Source: Streptococcus mitis (GTDB lineage Bacteria > Bacillota > Bacilli > Lactobacillales > Streptococcaceae). Taken from it: 64,000 nucleotides of DNA. The DNA is taken from contig NZ_WIJP01000015.1 in NCBI RefSeq assembly GCF_009496155.1, positions 1 to 64,000 on the forward strand, in the 5' to 3' direction. The notes under the pieces are model-generated. The model saw nothing but the letters and a program-made list of their open reading frames with translations. It did no database searches and was not told where the DNA came from. Each line of letters opens with the position of its first letter. Within the stretch, counting starts at the first letter, position 1. The position numbers and the translations under genes are program-made. Positions 29,246 through 39,216 of the stretch are shown here, piece after piece.

Positions 29246-29803
29246 TTATAAACTCTGCTCCATATCACAATAGGCACATCTCACTGTTTGCTTCACTTGA
29301 CCTGACAAAGGTGCTCCACAAAAGCTACACTTGGTTGAAATCTTTTCTGGCTCTGCATCCTTAATTCCAAGCCCTGCTTTAAAAGTGTCAAATGTATCCT
29401 TAAATGTTTCTGCCAAAACATCTGCTCCAAATAAGCTGCTATCTCCTAAGGTTTCAAAATTACTCGTATCACCTGAAATCAATTTAATAATGTTTCTAGC
29501 CCACTTATCAGTATCTTTAGTATTATTAAATGCAAAGATAGCTTGTCCACCATTATAATAAATTTCCAACCGTTTCACACCATTGGTTTTGGTTACTGAA
29601 ACTTGAGGTTTCCCTTCAAAAATTTTAATCTGGTTAATGGGGATAGTAACTTGGTCTTTTTTTCCTCCCCATAAACCTTTTTTGATATATATTAAGTGTA
29701 GATTCGTTAAAATTAATTCATCTGTAGACAAACCATTTTTCCCAAAACTCACATGGTCACTATTCATAACCATGTATTCATGTGGCAATAATTGATAATC
29801 CAT
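29246..29803 (-). CDS. PH-like domain plus C-terminal zinc ribbon protein
   Basis: 185 residues from ATG 29803 (RBS GGAG). The N-terminal 110 residues look like a PH/GRAM-type fold (ILTNLHLIYIKKGLW, VTIPINQIK, LEIYYNGGQAIFAF). The C-terminus is a zinc ribbon with CSFCG and CAYC. It lies 12 bp upstream of the SPFH gene; the two likely act as a membrane-stress pair. Confidence 0.72.
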   Translation of the reverse strand: MDYQLLPHEYMVMNSDHVSFGKNGLSTDELILTNLHLIYIKKGLWGGKKDQVTIPINQIKIFEGKPQVSVTKTNGVKRLEIYYNGGQAIFAFNNTKDTDKWARNIIKLISGDTSNFETLGDSSLFGADVLAETFKDTFDTFKAGLGIKDAEPEKISTKCSFCGAPLSGQVKQTVRCAYCDMEQSL

Positions 29804-29823
29804 ATTGAACTCCACTCTTCCTA

Positions 29824-30327
29824 TTAAAGACTAGCTTTCCACTGCTCCACTTGTTCATGTAGATTATCACGATAATCTTTTAGAACCTTAATAACTTCTT
29901 CTTTCCCTTGAATCGGTGCTTTCTTGAGTGGACCATATTGTTTTTTCAAATCTTCCATCTCTTTTTTAGTGCTATCTTTTAGTTCTTGGATAGCAGCGCT
30001 ATCTTCTAAAACAGTCCCTTTAAAGGCTTCGTCTGCTTCTGTATAGTAATTATCGATTATTTTCTCATTCATAATCAAGTAATCTTCATAAGTTTTTATA
30101 GACTCAATTGTCGCATCGCTAACATCTTGTGGGTTGAAATCGCCTGAACTGAGTTTTTCTTTTGCTTTGGCAAGCAACCCTTTCTTTTCAGAACTACTAG
30201 ATGAAGCTTCTGTTTGACTCTCACTAGAAGAGCTACTTGTTTTTTCAGATAGAGAACTACAAGCAACTAGAGTAGAAACGGAAAGACATAGCAAAGCTAA
30301 ACGACAAATTTTTTTTATATTATTCAT
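29824..30327 (-). CDS. Lipoprotein of unknown function
   Basis: 167 residues. A lipoprotein signal with lipobox LVAC (cysteine about 23) is followed by a Ser/Glu-rich linker (residues 24-50) and a helical domain (NEKIIDNYYTEADEAFKG, MEDLKKQYGPLKK) reminiscent of small DUF6591-like streptococcal lipoproteins. It would be anchored outside the membrane. First of the three-gene unit with the zinc-ribbon and SPFH genes (8-20 bp gaps). Confidence 0.78.
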   Translation of the reverse strand: MNNIKKICRLALLCLSVSTLVACSSLSEKTSSSSSESQTEASSSSSEKKGLLAKAKEKLSSGDFNPQDVSDATIESIKTYEDYLIMNEKIIDNYYTEADEAFKGTVLEDSAAIQELKDSTKKEMEDLKKQYGPLKKAPIQGKEEVIKVLKDYRDNLHEQVEQWKASL

Positions 30328-30471
30328 TAATAGAATCTCCTTTTATTTATGAAATCATCATATCATATTTCCTAAAAAAAAAAAGCATTTTCTGTTTAGC
30401 TAACCTTTAAAAATACAGAATTCTAGTTAAAAGAATATTTTTCCATTTCAAATTCCACCTATTTTCTCCAC

Positions 30472-30494
30472 CAAAAAAGAGGGGTACCCCTCTT
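30472..30494 (-). terminator. Terminator after rbfA
   Basis: Palindrome AAGAGGGGTACCCCTCTT with a T6 tail on the minus strand, 3 bp past the rbfA stop. Confidence 0.92.
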
Positions 30495-30496
30495 CT

Positions 30497-30847
30497 TTAG
30501 TTTTTATCCAGATTACGTAGCATTTCGTCAATCTTGTTTCCATACTCGATGGATTCGTCTTTGACGAAGGTCAAATCTGGGACTTTGTACAATTTCAAAT
30601 TGCGACCAAGTTCACGTTTGATGGTACCAGTCGCTTTTTCAAGCCCGATTTGAGCTTTTTGATTATCTGAAGCAAGGTTACTCAAAATGGTGTAGTAAAC
30701 CTTGGCTACAGACAAGTCACCTAGCATTTGAACATCTGTGATGGTCACGCCTTGAACACGCGGATCACGGACTTTCTTTTGCAAAATCTCATTGACTTCA
30801 CGCTTGATTTCCATGCCCACACGATCCGTACGGAAATGATTTGCCAT
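30497..30847 (-). CDS. rbfA: Ribosome-binding factor A
   Basis: 116 residues from ATG 30847 ([11 protein letters not shown]), RBS AAAGGAA; the longer start to 30874 lacks an RBS. KH-type fold with [18 protein letters not shown] and a C-terminal [17 protein letters not shown]. It helps mature the 30S subunit, acting on 16S rRNA 5' processing. Last gene of the nusA-infB operon. Confidence 0.95.
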   Translation of the reverse strand: MANHFRTDRVGMEIKREVNEILQKKVRDPRVQGVTITDVQMLGDLSVAKVYYTILSNLASDNQKAQIGLEKATGTIKRELGRNLKLYKVPDLTFVKDESIEYGNKIDEMLRNLDKN

Positions 30848-30875
30848 GATATTCCTTTCTCTACTTTGAACCAAA

Positions 30876-31097
30876 AGCTAGGCCAGCAGACCTAGCTATT
30901 TTTAAACTTATTGATTTTCATTTCAAATTGAAACGAAGTTCAATTTGAGATCATCTGCTTCTTTCGCTGTGATGAAAGTGATGGAACTGATTTATCAGTC
31001 CCATCACAGGGGATTTTTGAGACCCTAGGCTCAAAAATAAGCAATGAAACCATCGGTTTGCTTGCATCCCTCACCAGCTAAGAAAGGAGCAAAAATC
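30876..31097 (-). other. Structured intergenic region between infB and rbfA
   Basis: About 220 bp without a gene. Hairpins seen: AGCTAGG / CCTAGCT (30876-30897), a 12-14 bp imperfect stem GTGATGGAACTGAT / ATCAGTCCCATCAC (30978-31007), and a TTTTTGAG / CTCAAAAA stem near 31013-31037. One of these may attenuate or process the transcript before rbfA. Confidence 0.5.
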
Positions 31098-33896
31098 TTA
31101 TCTTTTGATTTCTTCCATGACATAAGCCTCAATCACATCATCAGTCTTGATGTCATTGTAGCCATCAATCATCAATCCACCTTCACGACCGTTTGTAACT
31201 TCTTTAACGTCGTCTTTGTAGTGTTTCAAGCTTGCGAGTTCACCATCGTAAATAACGACACCATCACGGATAACACGGACTTTAGAGTCACGGGTAACCT
31301 TACCGTTGATAACCATGAATCCACCGATAGTTCCCACTTTAGACACCTTGAAGGTTTCACGAATAACTGCTTCACCGATAACTTTTTCTTCGAATTCTGG
31401 ATCAAGCATCCCTTTCATAGCTTCTTCCATCTCTTCGATAACCTTGTAGATAATGCTGTGGAGACGGATTTCCACATCGTCAGCTTCTGCTTGTTGACGA
31501 GCTTGTGGTGTAGGGCGTACGTTGAAACCAACGATAAAGGCATTTGAAGCTTCCGCAAGTGTTACGTCAGATTCGTTGATGGCACCGACTGCTGAGTGGA
31601 CGATGGTAACTTTAACACCTTCCACATCAATCTTTTGAAGTGAGGCAGAAAGGGCTTCAACTGAACCTTGTACGTCGGCCTTGATGATAACGTTAACAGA
31701 TTTGAGTTCACCAGCTTTAAGGGTATCAAAGAGGTTTTCAAGGCTGACACGTTGGGTAGCTTGACGTTGTTTCATAAGGGCACGTTTGGCACGTTCTTCA
31801 CCAGCCGCACGCGCAGATTTTTCATCTTCGTAAACAGCAAAGTGGTCACCTGCCATTGGCGCTTCGTTCAAACCTGTGATTGACACTGGTGTTGATGGCC
31901 CAGCAACCTTAACACGACGACCAAGGTCGTTGGTCATAGCACGGACACGACCGAAGGTATTGCCGACAACGATTGGGTCTTGAACATTCAAGGTACCTTG
32001 TTGAACAAGAAGGGTTGCGACCGCACCTTTTCCTTTATCCAAGCGAGCTTCGATAACTGTACCGATCGCACGCACTGTTGGATCTGCCTTGAGTTCTTGG
32101 ATTTCAGCTACAAGAAGGACTGTTTCCAACAACTCTTCGATGTTTTGGTTGAATTTAGCTGAGATTTCAACAAATTCAGAATCTCCACCCCAAGCTGTTG
32201 ACATAACACCATGCTCTGCCAATTCACCGATAACGCGTTCTGGGTTGGCACCTGGCTTATCAATCTTGTTGATGGCTACGATGATTGGAACGTTGGCTGC
32301 TTTTGAGTGGTTGATGGCTTCAATTGTCTGAGGCATAACCCCGTCATCTGCCGCTACGACCAAGATAGTAATATCGGTAACAGAAGCACCACGCGCACGC
32401 ATCGATGTAAAGGCCGCGTGTCCTGGTGTATCAAGGAAGGTAATCTTCTTGCCATTTTCCACGATTTGGTAGGCACCGATATGCTGCGTGATACCACCTG
32501 CTTCACCTGTCGCAACACGAGAATTACGAAGGGTATCTAGGAGGGTTGTTTTACCATGGTCAACGTGTCCCATGATGGTTACAACTGGTGGACGCTCTAC
32601 CAATTCATCTTCATTGAGATAACCATCTTCGACAAAGAAACGTTCGATGTCGGCATTATCCACTTCAACCTTTTGTTTAGCTTCGATACCGTAATCCACC
32701 ATGAGGAGTTCGATTGTTTCACCATCCAAGGATTGGTTTTGTGTCGCCATAACACCCATCATAAAGAGTTTCTTAACGATTTCAGCTGGTTCACGTTTGA
32801 TACGTTTTGCGATTTCCGCAACGGTCATACCATCTGTATATTCAAATTCTGTTGGCAATTCATGGAATTTACGCTCTGTAACAGGTTTTGGAGTCTGATT
32901 ACGGTTGTTCTTGTTATTGCCTTTTTTGTTCTTTTTGTTGTTATTCCAGTTACTATTCTTTTGATTTCTCACTTGATTTTGACTACTTCGATTCTTTTGT
33001 TGTTTTCTAGGACCATCTTCTTCGTGATCATAATCGTCACGATTTTTGTCTGGTCGAGCTTGTTTTTTACGACGTGTATCCACTGCAGGTTCTTTTTTGT
33101 CAGGGACGACTTCAACCACTGCTTGAACTTGCTGTGCTTGTTGCGCTTGTTCAGCTAACTTAGCCGCTTCTTCAAAGATTTCCTCTGGTTCCTTGCGTTT
33201 GTTAGCTTGAGCCAAGGCTTCTTTAGCAGCCTGATACTGCTTGAAGCGTTCCTCACTTGAACGTGCGTACTCTGCATTTTGCTCTGCTTTGAGAGCTGCT
33301 GCACGGGCTTTAAAGTCAATACGTGGAGCCGCTTGATTTGGACGTTTGTCCTCTTGTTGACGGCGCTCATTTCCACGATTTTGCTGACCTTGCTGTTTCT
33401 TAGCTTGGTCATTAAAGCGACGATTGTCGCGGTTTCCTTGACCTTGTTTTCCACCATTGCGGCCGTCGTTTTTCTGACGGTTCCCGTTTTGTTGTTGGTC
33501 ACGGTTATTGCCCTTATTTTGCTTGCGTCGTTCTGCCTGCTCTTTGGCACGGGCTTCACGCTCAGCCTTGAAATTACGACTTTGCGGTTTAGCCGCTACT
33601 TTTTCTGTTTTAGGAGCGACTGGTTCAGCAGGCTTTGCCTCTTCCTTAGCCACAGCTGGTTTAGCTGGCTCAGATTTTTCGGCTTTCTTTTCTGCACTTG
33701 CTTTTGGTGCTGCAGGTTTTGCTTCTTCTTTCGGAGCAGCAGGCTTAAAGCTGGCAGCGATTTTTGCAGCGACAGCTTCTTCCACACTTGACGAGTGGCT
33801 TTTCACATCCAAGCCCAACTCTTTTGCACGCGCTACAACTTCCTTACTTTCTTTTCCAAGTTCTTTTGCGATTTCGTACAATCTTTTCTTAGACAA
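31098..33896 (-). CDS. infB: Translation initiation factor IF-2
   Basis: 932 residues. The N-terminal IF2_N module ([20 protein letters not shown]) is followed by a long low-complexity Ala/Lys/Glu then Asn/Arg/Gln-rich linker (about 50-340), a second IF2_N ([15 protein letters not shown]), and the GTPase domain with [14 protein letters not shown] and NKID, then domains II-IV. It brings fMet-tRNA to the 30S subunit. The 3' end is followed by the structured gap before rbfA; upstream ylxQ ends 17 bp away. Confidence 0.98.
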   Translation of the reverse strand: MSKKRLYEIAKELGKESKEVVARAKELGLDVKSHSSSVEEAVAAKIAASFKPAAPKEEAKPAAPKASAEKKAEKSEPAKPAVAKEEAKPAEPVAPKTEKVAAKPQSRNFKAEREARAKEQAERRKQNKGNNRDQQQNGNRQKNDGRNGGKQGQGNRDNRRFNDQAKKQQGQQNRGNERRQQEDKRPNQAAPRIDFKARAAALKAEQNAEYARSSEERFKQYQAAKEALAQANKRKEPEEIFEEAAKLAEQAQQAQQVQAVVEVVPDKKEPAVDTRRKKQARPDKNRDDYDHEEDGPRKQQKNRSSQNQVRNQKNSNWNNNKKNKKGNNKNNRNQTPKPVTERKFHELPTEFEYTDGMTVAEIAKRIKREPAEIVKKLFMMGVMATQNQSLDGETIELLMVDYGIEAKQKVEVDNADIERFFVEDGYLNEDELVERPPVVTIMGHVDHGKTTLLDTLRNSRVATGEAGGITQHIGAYQIVENGKKITFLDTPGHAAFTSMRARGASVTDITILVVAADDGVMPQTIEAINHSKAANVPIIVAINKIDKPGANPERVIGELAEHGVMSTAWGGDSEFVEISAKFNQNIEELLETVLLVAEIQELKADPTVRAIGTVIEARLDKGKGAVATLLVQQGTLNVQDPIVVGNTFGRVRAMTNDLGRRVKVAGPSTPVSITGLNEAPMAGDHFAVYEDEKSARAAGEERAKRALMKQRQATQRVSLENLFDTLKAGELKSVNVIIKADVQGSVEALSASLQKIDVEGVKVTIVHSAVGAINESDVTLAEASNAFIVGFNVRPTPQARQQAEADDVEIRLHSIIYKVIEEMEEAMKGMLDPEFEEKVIGEAVIRETFKVSKVGTIGGFMVINGKVTRDSKVRVIRDGVVIYDGELASLKHYKDDVKEVTNGREGGLMIDGYNDIKTDDVIEAYVMEEIKR

Positions 33897-33912
33897 ATCA
33901 TGTCCTCCTCTT

Positions 33913-34212
33913 CTATTCCATAAGAGACCTCATTTTCTTTGTAAATCCAGCATCTGTCACAGCCAAAACCTTTCTTGATTTCCCGACTGCTATGCTTAAT
34001 TCCAGTGTTGAAAACACGGTTACAATTTCTACTTGATAATAATGACTTTTATCTTGAATCTTCTTGGTTAGATTGGGTCCAGCATCATGGGCTAGAAAGA
34101 CCAACTTTGCCTTGCCGTCTTGAATGGCCTTGACCACCAATTCTTCACCCGATATAATCCGCCCTGCTCGCTGAGCAAGTCCCAAGAGATTGCTTATCTT
34201 TTGCTTATTCAA
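33913..34212 (-). CDS. ylxQ: YlxQ-like L7Ae/L30e family RNA-binding protein
   Basis: 99 residues. L7Ae fold with [16 protein letters not shown] and [17 protein letters not shown], which bind K-turn RNA in relatives. Non-essential RNA-binding protein found between rnpM (ylxR) and infB in Firmicutes. Overlaps the rnpM stop by 8 bp. Confidence 0.9.
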   Translation of the reverse strand: MNKQKISNLLGLAQRAGRIISGEELVVKAIQDGKAKLVFLAHDAGPNLTKKIQDKSHYYQVEIVTVFSTLELSIAVGKSRKVLAVTDAGFTKKMRSLME

Positions 34213-34498
34213 GTCCTAACTCTCTTCTTTTCACTTTGTGATCCACATAAGCAATCAACTCGTCATAGAAGCTTTCATCCACTTCCATGCTAAAGCTACG
34301 GTTAAAGACCTTCTTCTTTTTCGCCTCTAAGGCTTCTGCATTGTCTAGTTTGATATAAGCGCCGCGGCCATTAGCCTTGCCTGTTGGATCGATAAAGACT
34401 TGTCCTTCCTTGTTCTTGACAATGCGGAGCAAATCACGCTTATCAATCACTTCATTGGACACAACAGACTTGCGCAAAGGGATTTTTCTCGTTTTCAT
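34205..34498 (-). CDS. rnpM: RNase P modulator RnpM (YlxR)
   Basis: 97 residues. YlxR fold with LRIVKNKEGQVFIDPTGKANGRGAYI, including the conserved GRGAY motif. Bacillus/streptococcal homologues bind the RNase P RNA and modulate its activity. The usual first cysteine motif of the family is replaced by KRDLLR. Fourth gene of the rimP-nusA operon. Confidence 0.9.
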   Translation of the reverse strand: MKTRKIPLRKSVVSNEVIDKRDLLRIVKNKEGQVFIDPTGKANGRGAYIKLDNAEALEAKKKKVFNRSFSMEVDESFYDELIAYVDHKVKRRELGLE

Positions 34499-34519
34499 CT
34501 TTCCCTCCTCTAGCAGCTT

Positions 34520-35656
34520 TTATTCTTCCACAGTATCGTTTTCTGCTTCCAACTCTACCGAACCAGCTTCTTCCATGGCTTCAAATTCGCTAGCAGACTT
34601 GATATCAATACGGTAACCAGTCAAGTGAGCCGCCAAACGCACGTTTTGTCCACGACGACCGATGGCAAGAGAAAGCTTGTTATCTGGAACAACCACCAAG
34701 GCACGTTTGCTGTCGTTTTCGTCAAAGATAACTTGGTCAACTTCAGCAGGAGCAATGGCATTGTAGATAAATTCAGCTGGATCTGCTACCCACTCGATAA
34801 CGTCAATATTTTCTTCGATTGGCACCGTACGACCGCTCTTCGCATCGTAACGAGCTGGGTGGAATTTGCTAGTAATCTTCTTGATATTAGCACCACCACG
34901 TCCAACGATTGTACCGATAGCGTCCACGTTTGGATTATGACTGCGAACAGCAACCTTGGTACGGTCACCAGCTTCACGAGCCACGCTCATGATTTCAACA
35001 GTTCCGTCATAAACTTCTGGAATCTCTTGCTCCATCAAGCGTTTAATCATTTCTGGATGACTACGGCTAACAAAGACGTTGACACCACGAGGGTTGTCTT
35101 CAACCTTGTAAACATAGACTTCGATACGATCGTGAGAAGCAAACTCTTCTCCAGGGATTCGGTCTTGTTTTGACAATTGGGCTTCGATGCTCCCAAGGTT
35201 GACATAGATAAAGCGGTTATCAAAGCGTTCTACCGTACCAGACATGATTTCTTGTTCATGTTCTTTGTAAGTATTGTATGTGATAGCACGTGTTTGCTTG
35301 CGCATTTTTTCCATGATGGTTTGTTTTGCAGATTGGGCTGCTACACGACCAAACTCAGCAGGTGCTTCTTCAAACTTGATTTTGTCACCAAGCTCATAAG
35401 CTGAATTAATGGCAAGAGCATCTTTCAAGCTGATTTCCAAACGGCTATCAAATACTTCATCAACCACTTCACGAACAGTATAAACGGTAAAGTCACCTGT
35501 TTTTTCGTTGAAATCAATAGCTACGCTATCAGATTGACCATAGCGTCTGCGATAAGCGGAACGAAGCGACTCTACTACTGCGTCGATGATGTCTTCTTTT
35601 TTGATTCCCTTGTCTTCTTCCAAAATGCGGAAGGCCTCTAGCATTTCTTTACTCAT
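34520..35656 (-). CDS. nusA: Transcription termination/antitermination protein NusA
   Basis: 378 residues, the short Firmicutes form. N-terminal RNAP-binding domain (1-130), S1 domain (IMSGTVERFDNRFIYVNLG), then KH1 and KH2 (NPNVDAIGTIVGRGGANIKK, LSLAIGRRGQNVRLAA). No C-terminal acidic repeats, as expected outside proteobacteria. It controls pausing, termination and antitermination. Between rimP and rnpM in the operon. Confidence 0.98.
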   Translation of the reverse strand: MSKEMLEAFRILEEDKGIKKEDIIDAVVESLRSAYRRRYGQSDSVAIDFNEKTGDFTVYTVREVVDEVFDSRLEISLKDALAINSAYELGDKIKFEEAPAEFGRVAAQSAKQTIMEKMRKQTRAITYNTYKEHEQEIMSGTVERFDNRFIYVNLGSIEAQLSKQDRIPGEEFASHDRIEVYVYKVEDNPRGVNVFVSRSHPEMIKRLMEQEIPEVYDGTVEIMSVAREAGDRTKVAVRSHNPNVDAIGTIVGRGGANIKKITSKFHPARYDAKSGRTVPIEENIDVIEWVADPAEFIYNAIAPAEVDQVIFDENDSKRALVVVPDNKLSLAIGRRGQNVRLAAHLTGYRIDIKSASEFEAMEEAGSVELEAENDTVEE

Positions 35657-35699
35657 GTTTTCTTCACTTTTGAATCCTCAAAAGCTATCCTTTCTTTTT

Positions 35700-36179
35700 C
35701 TATAATTTAACTGCTAAACGTGCTTTTGATACTAAACTGTATGGAATTTGGACGGTTTTCTTACGCGTCTTGTCCATATATTCCATAGTCAACTCGTCCT
35801 CTTCAAAGGCCAACAGAGTTCCTTCAAAGACCTTTTGCTTATCGATGGCTTGGTAGAGCCCGACATGGATGTATTTCCCAACCGCTCCAGCGACAGCATC
35901 CTTGGTTTTCAAAGGACGTTCCAAGCCTGGACTGGTGATTTCTAGGAAATATTGTTCTGGGAAGGGATCTGGCTTGATGGTGTCTAGGACAGGACTGATT
36001 ATTTCTGTCAAGTCCGCCGTGTCGTTCAAGGTAATTCCTTCAGGTTTATCTACAAAAATACTGAGAATCATGTCACTGCCAATCTTTCCATACTCGATAT
36101 CCACGAGTTCGAAAGGAGCTTCTATGACAGGTTCTACAACTTCTCTGACTAATTCTACGATTGTTGCGATTGCGTCCAC
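35700..36179 (-). CDS. rimP: Ribosome maturation factor RimP
   Basis: 159 residues (starting at GTG 36177-36179). N-terminal alpha/beta domain ([18 protein letters not shown]) and C-terminal SH3-like domain ([17 protein letters not shown]). Needed for 30S assembly. Odd point: the Shine-Dalgarno AGGAGG abuts this GTG with no spacer, whereas an ATC codon four codons further on has a normal 8-nt spacing, so the true start is uncertain. First gene of the nusA-infB operon. Confidence 0.9.
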   Translation of the reverse strand: MDAIATIVELVREVVEPVIEAPFELVDIEYGKIGSDMILSIFVDKPEGITLNDTADLTEIISPVLDTIKPDPFPEQYFLEITSPGLERPLKTKDAVAGAVGKYIHVGLYQAIDKQKVFEGTLLAFEEDELTMEYMDKTRKKTVQIPYSLVSKARLAVKL

Positions 36180-36193
36180 CTCCTCATAAGCAA

Positions 36194-36217
36194 GAGGCGA
36201 AGATATTTCCCCGCCTC
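36194..36217 (-). promoter_or_regulatory. rimP leader hairpin
   Basis: GAGGCG / CGCCTC stem with a loop containing GGGGAAAT on the minus strand. It lies between the promoter and the rimP start. Similar hairpins precede rimP-nusA in other Firmicutes; the binding partner is not known to me. Confidence 0.45.
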
Positions 36218-36238
36218 ACTTTTCATATTCTTGCTATA

Positions 36239-36267
36239 AGTATAACACAAATCAAGCTAACCTGCAA
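36239..36267 (-). promoter_or_regulatory. Promoter of the rimP-nusA-infB-rbfA operon
   Basis: -35 TTGCAG (36262-36267), 17-bp spacer, -10 TATACT (36239-36244). Confidence 0.78.
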
Positions 36268-36306
36268 GGATTTGACCTTGAAGCTTTTTGTCTGGGCTTA
36301 CAAGAC

Positions 36307-37458
36307 TTACTGGGCCACTCCTAATAATCCTAAGTCGTATTTCCAAGTTAAAATGCGTCTGACAGACTCATCAATACGTTCTTCTGTCAACTCTCCAGAG
36401 GAAATTTTCTTTAATAAATAAGGAATCTGAGTTTGATAGGAAGACCCTAGAATCAGATCGTTTCCAGCTACAATCACTTGAAAAGCAGCTTCTTCCTGAC
36501 TGACAAAATTGGCTAATCCCGCCATGTCTAAATCATCCGTCATAATAACACCTTTGAAATGCAGTTCCTTACGAAGAAGGTCAGTAATTTTCGGTGAGAT
36601 AGATGATGGCACTGTGTCAATTTTAGATAAGATATTGTGAGAGACTAACACACTACCAGCCCCTGCATCTATCCCAGCTCGAAAGGGAAGAAAATCAGCT
36701 TGTCTTAATTCATCCAGAGAACGATTGTCTTGGATAATAGCAGTATGACTGTCTCCATTATCGCCATATCCTGGAAAATGTTTCAAAGTTGACCCAACCT
36801 TACTCTTTTTAAGTTCTTCTACAACCTGCTGAACATAACTTGCAGTTGTTTGGGCATCTTGTCCAATCGTTCGATCATAAATGAAAGCAGAATGATTCCT
36901 TGCAAGATCCGCAACTGGGAAAAGTCCAGCATTGATTCCAACAGATTTTAGCAGCTCTGACTTTTGCTTCGTATCAGAAAGCACTACCTCCATCCCCCCT
37001 TGATGATAAAGTGCCATAGGAGATTGAAAAGGAGTTTTTAAAATCGAACTAATACGAGTCACTGTCCCTCCTTCTTCATCTGAACCAATCAACAAAGGAA
37101 TCTTGGCAGCAGCTTGGTAGCCCTTTGTCAAAGCCTTTATATCCTCTAAACTTCGACCCTCAAAATCTCTGCCAAATAAGATATAACCAGACAAATGATA
37201 GGATTGGAGATCTTCTATCTGGTGATTAGAAGGAACTCTAGCCCAAAATAATTGCCCCACTTTCTCTTCCAAGGTCATCGCGGCTAATCTGTCTTCGATA
37301 ACCTTATTTTCCTCTCCTTCACTGGTTTCAATAGTTGTTTCAGTTTTTTCTACTTGCACCTCTACCTGTCTATGTTGTTGATAGTCAGAAAAAATCAAAC
37401 CAACTATCACAAGGAAAAAGAAAAGATAGAATACAAGAGGATTTATACTATTTCTCAT
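36307..37458 (-). CDS. Membrane-anchored GH3 glycosidase (beta-N-acetylhexosaminidase type)
   Basis: 383 residues from ATG 37456-37458; a longer frame to 37506 begins before the promoter -10 and is rejected. N-terminal signal anchor (LVFYLFFFLVIVGLIF, about 8-25), then a GH3 catalytic domain with GSDEEGGTVTR, LKHFPGYGDNGDSH (NagZ-type His/Asp acid-base loop) and the nucleophile in GVIMTDDLDM. Likely cleaves GlcNAc-containing surface polymers outside the membrane. A near-leaderless promoter (TATAAT 9 nt before the ATG) drives it. Confidence 0.85.
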   Translation of the reverse strand: MRNSINPLVFYLFFFLVIVGLIFSDYQQHRQVEVQVEKTETTIETSEGEENKVIEDRLAAMTLEEKVGQLFWARVPSNHQIEDLQSYHLSGYILFGRDFEGRSLEDIKALTKGYQAAAKIPLLIGSDEEGGTVTRISSILKTPFQSPMALYHQGGMEVVLSDTKQKSELLKSVGINAGLFPVADLARNHSAFIYDRTIGQDAQTTASYVQQVVEELKKSKVGSTLKHFPGYGDNGDSHTAIIQDNRSLDELRQADFLPFRAGIDAGAGSVLVSHNILSKIDTVPSSISPKITDLLRKELHFKGVIMTDDLDMAGLANFVSQEEAAFQVIVAGNDLILGSSYQTQIPYLLKKISSGELTEERIDESVRRILTWKYDLGLLGVAQ

Positions 37459-37467
37459 AACCTTTTC

Positions 37468-37476
37468 ATTATACCA
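37468..37476 (-). promoter_or_regulatory. Extended -10 promoter of the GH3 gene
   Basis: Minus strand TGGTATAAT ending 9 nt before the ATG, which leaves a leader of only 2-3 nt; AAAGG lies within that gap. Confidence 0.65.
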
Positions 37477-37532
37477 CTTATCGAGCCGCAAATACACACT
37501 TAGCAAAAACTACTGTTTTAAAATGACACTAA

Positions 37533-37569
37533 AAGGACTTAATTCTGTGCAATTCAGAACTAAATCCTT
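37533..37569 (-). terminator. Terminator after trmB
   Basis: 15-bp stem with two G-T pairs (AAGGATTTAGTTCTG / CAGAATTAAGTCCTT) and TTTTAG on the minus strand. Confidence 0.8.
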
Positions 37570-37627
37570 AGAATATATGATTCGTTTTACTTTTTGAATG
37601 CGAAACAGTTTTTGAAATCTCTTTAGA

Positions 37628-38263
37628 TTAAAACTGAGCCTCAACTCGGTAGATAACTTGCCCCTTGTTGGAGAATTTTTGCTCGTATTCTGTCATGACA
37701 TTGCCTTCAAAATCACTGGCATGTAAATCTAGCCAGACGCCGTTGAGCTTCATGCCATACTGAGAAAAGCTCACTAGGCTATATTCAAACAAGCCACGGT
37801 TATCCGTCTTGAAATGAATTTCTCCATTTTCAGGTAAGATACGCTTGAAGGTATCCAAGAAGGTCTTGTAGGTCAAACGACGCTTTTCATGGCGTTTTTT
37901 CGGCCATGGATCTGAAAAATTCAGATACAAGCGATTAATCTCACCGTCTTCAAAGTAGTCAGTCAAGTCAGAACCATCTACCCACAGAAGCTTGATGTTA
38001 GGCACTCCAACTTCAAGAACCTTGTCCAAAGCGTAGCTCAAAACAGACTTTTGAATATCAATCCCGATATAGTTGATGTCAGGGTTTTGCTTGGCCATAC
38101 CTGAAACAAAGGCACCCTTTCCACTTCCAACTTCCACATGAATGGGATTGTCATTGCCAAACAAGTCCCGCCATTTCCCCTTGGCTTCCAAGGGATTGAG
38201 GACCACATACTGGGGATTTGCTTCTAGTAATTCTGTCGCCCCTTTACGATTTCTAACTCTCAT
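37628..38263 (-). CDS. trmB: tRNA (guanine-N7-)-methyltransferase
   Basis: 211 residues from ATG 38263 ([20 protein letters not shown]), the usual TrmB start, overlapping the ccrZ stop (ATGA). SAM site [15 protein letters not shown], later [13 protein letters not shown], and the TrmB motif [16 protein letters not shown] with catalytic Asp. It forms m7G46 in tRNA. Coupled to ccrZ upstream. Confidence 0.97.
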   Translation of the reverse strand: MRVRNRKGATELLEANPQYVVLNPLEAKGKWRDLFGNDNPIHVEVGSGKGAFVSGMAKQNPDINYIGIDIQKSVLSYALDKVLEVGVPNIKLLWVDGSDLTDYFEDGEINRLYLNFSDPWPKKRHEKRRLTYKTFLDTFKRILPENGEIHFKTDNRGLFEYSLVSFSQYGMKLNGVWLDLHASDFEGNVMTEYEQKFSNKGQVIYRVEAQF

Positions 38264-39054
38264 CTTCTCTTTCCATACTTGTCTCGGAAGTGACGTAAGC
38301 CATGAATCTCCCGATTGACATTTTCTAAATCTTGGTTCATATAATACTTGGAAATCTGGCTCAAATAAGACAATTGACCGTACCAATACAATTTATTCAA
38401 TACCGTTTGATTGTACTTATAGCCGTAGTAGGTCAACCATTCCTTCCACTGATGTTCTGGAATATAATGGCAGAGCATATGGGCCACATCAAACATGCGA
38501 TCGGTCAAGCGAACCGAATCCCAATCTACCAAATAAATCAAGCCACTATCTGTCTCAATCCAATTACTATGTCGTACATCTCCATGGACAATGGTCGCAT
38601 AGTCCTCTCTAAATCCTGGAATAGTCTGACGTAAATCAGCCATCACTTCACTGATAAAATGATTTTTACGCAAAGCATCTGGAGCCGTTTCTTGCCAAGA
38701 CTGTAGTAAATCTACAGGTGTTTCCATGGCATACCCCAAACGACTCAACTGTGTCATCAACGGACGTGAGCGATGAAGACGGGTTAAGATATTGACGATT
38801 TGTTTACGATTCATATCATAGGGGGTCAATATCTTGCCTGTCAACCATTCTTGAGCACACATATCACGCCCATCTGCCAAACGGCGACTCCATAATAATT
38901 GTGGAGCAATTTGTTCTCTAGCTAGACCAGGTAGGATTGGAGAGGTGTTCATTTTTACAAAGATACGCTTCCCATCAGGATAGCTACCCATATAAGCCTT
39001 GCCACTTTTCCCAGGTATGGGAGTCAGTGTTAGCTCATTATCACCCAAATCCAT
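38260..39054 (-). CDS. ccrZ: Cell cycle regulator CcrZ (choline/aminoglycoside kinase fold)
   Basis: 264 residues. Kinase-like fold with catalytic [11 protein letters not shown] and metal-binding [11 protein letters not shown]. In S. pneumoniae CcrZ couples DNA replication initiation (via DnaA) to cell division at midcell and has kinase activity on ribose-type substrates. Conserved ccrZ-trmB gene pair. Confidence 0.93.
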   Translation of the reverse strand: MDLGDNELTLTPIPGKSGKAYMGSYPDGKRIFVKMNTSPILPGLAREQIAPQLLWSRRLADGRDMCAQEWLTGKILTPYDMNRKQIVNILTRLHRSRPLMTQLSRLGYAMETPVDLLQSWQETAPDALRKNHFISEVMADLRQTIPGFREDYATIVHGDVRHSNWIETDSGLIYLVDWDSVRLTDRMFDVAHMLCHYIPEHQWKEWLTYYGYKYNQTVLNKLYWYGQLSYLSQISKYYMNQDLENVNREIHGLRHFRDKYGKRR

Positions 39055-39173
39055 TTCTTTCCTCCGTATAAAGTTTCCTTACTATTCTACTAGTTTTTGG
39101 CCTATTCGTCAACCGCTCCAGACCTGATTCTCAAAGAAAAGCCTCTGGATTGGCTTGGGATATCATTCTAGAA

Positions 39174-39208
39174 AGAAAAAGGCAAGCACCGTCTTCTGCT
39201 TACCTTTT
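39174..39208 (-). terminator. Terminator at the end of the blp immunity region
   Basis: 12-bp stem with one G-T pair (AAAAGGTAAGCA / TGCTTGCCTTTT), T tail on the minus strand. Confidence 0.85.
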
Positions 39209-39216
39209 CATGATTT

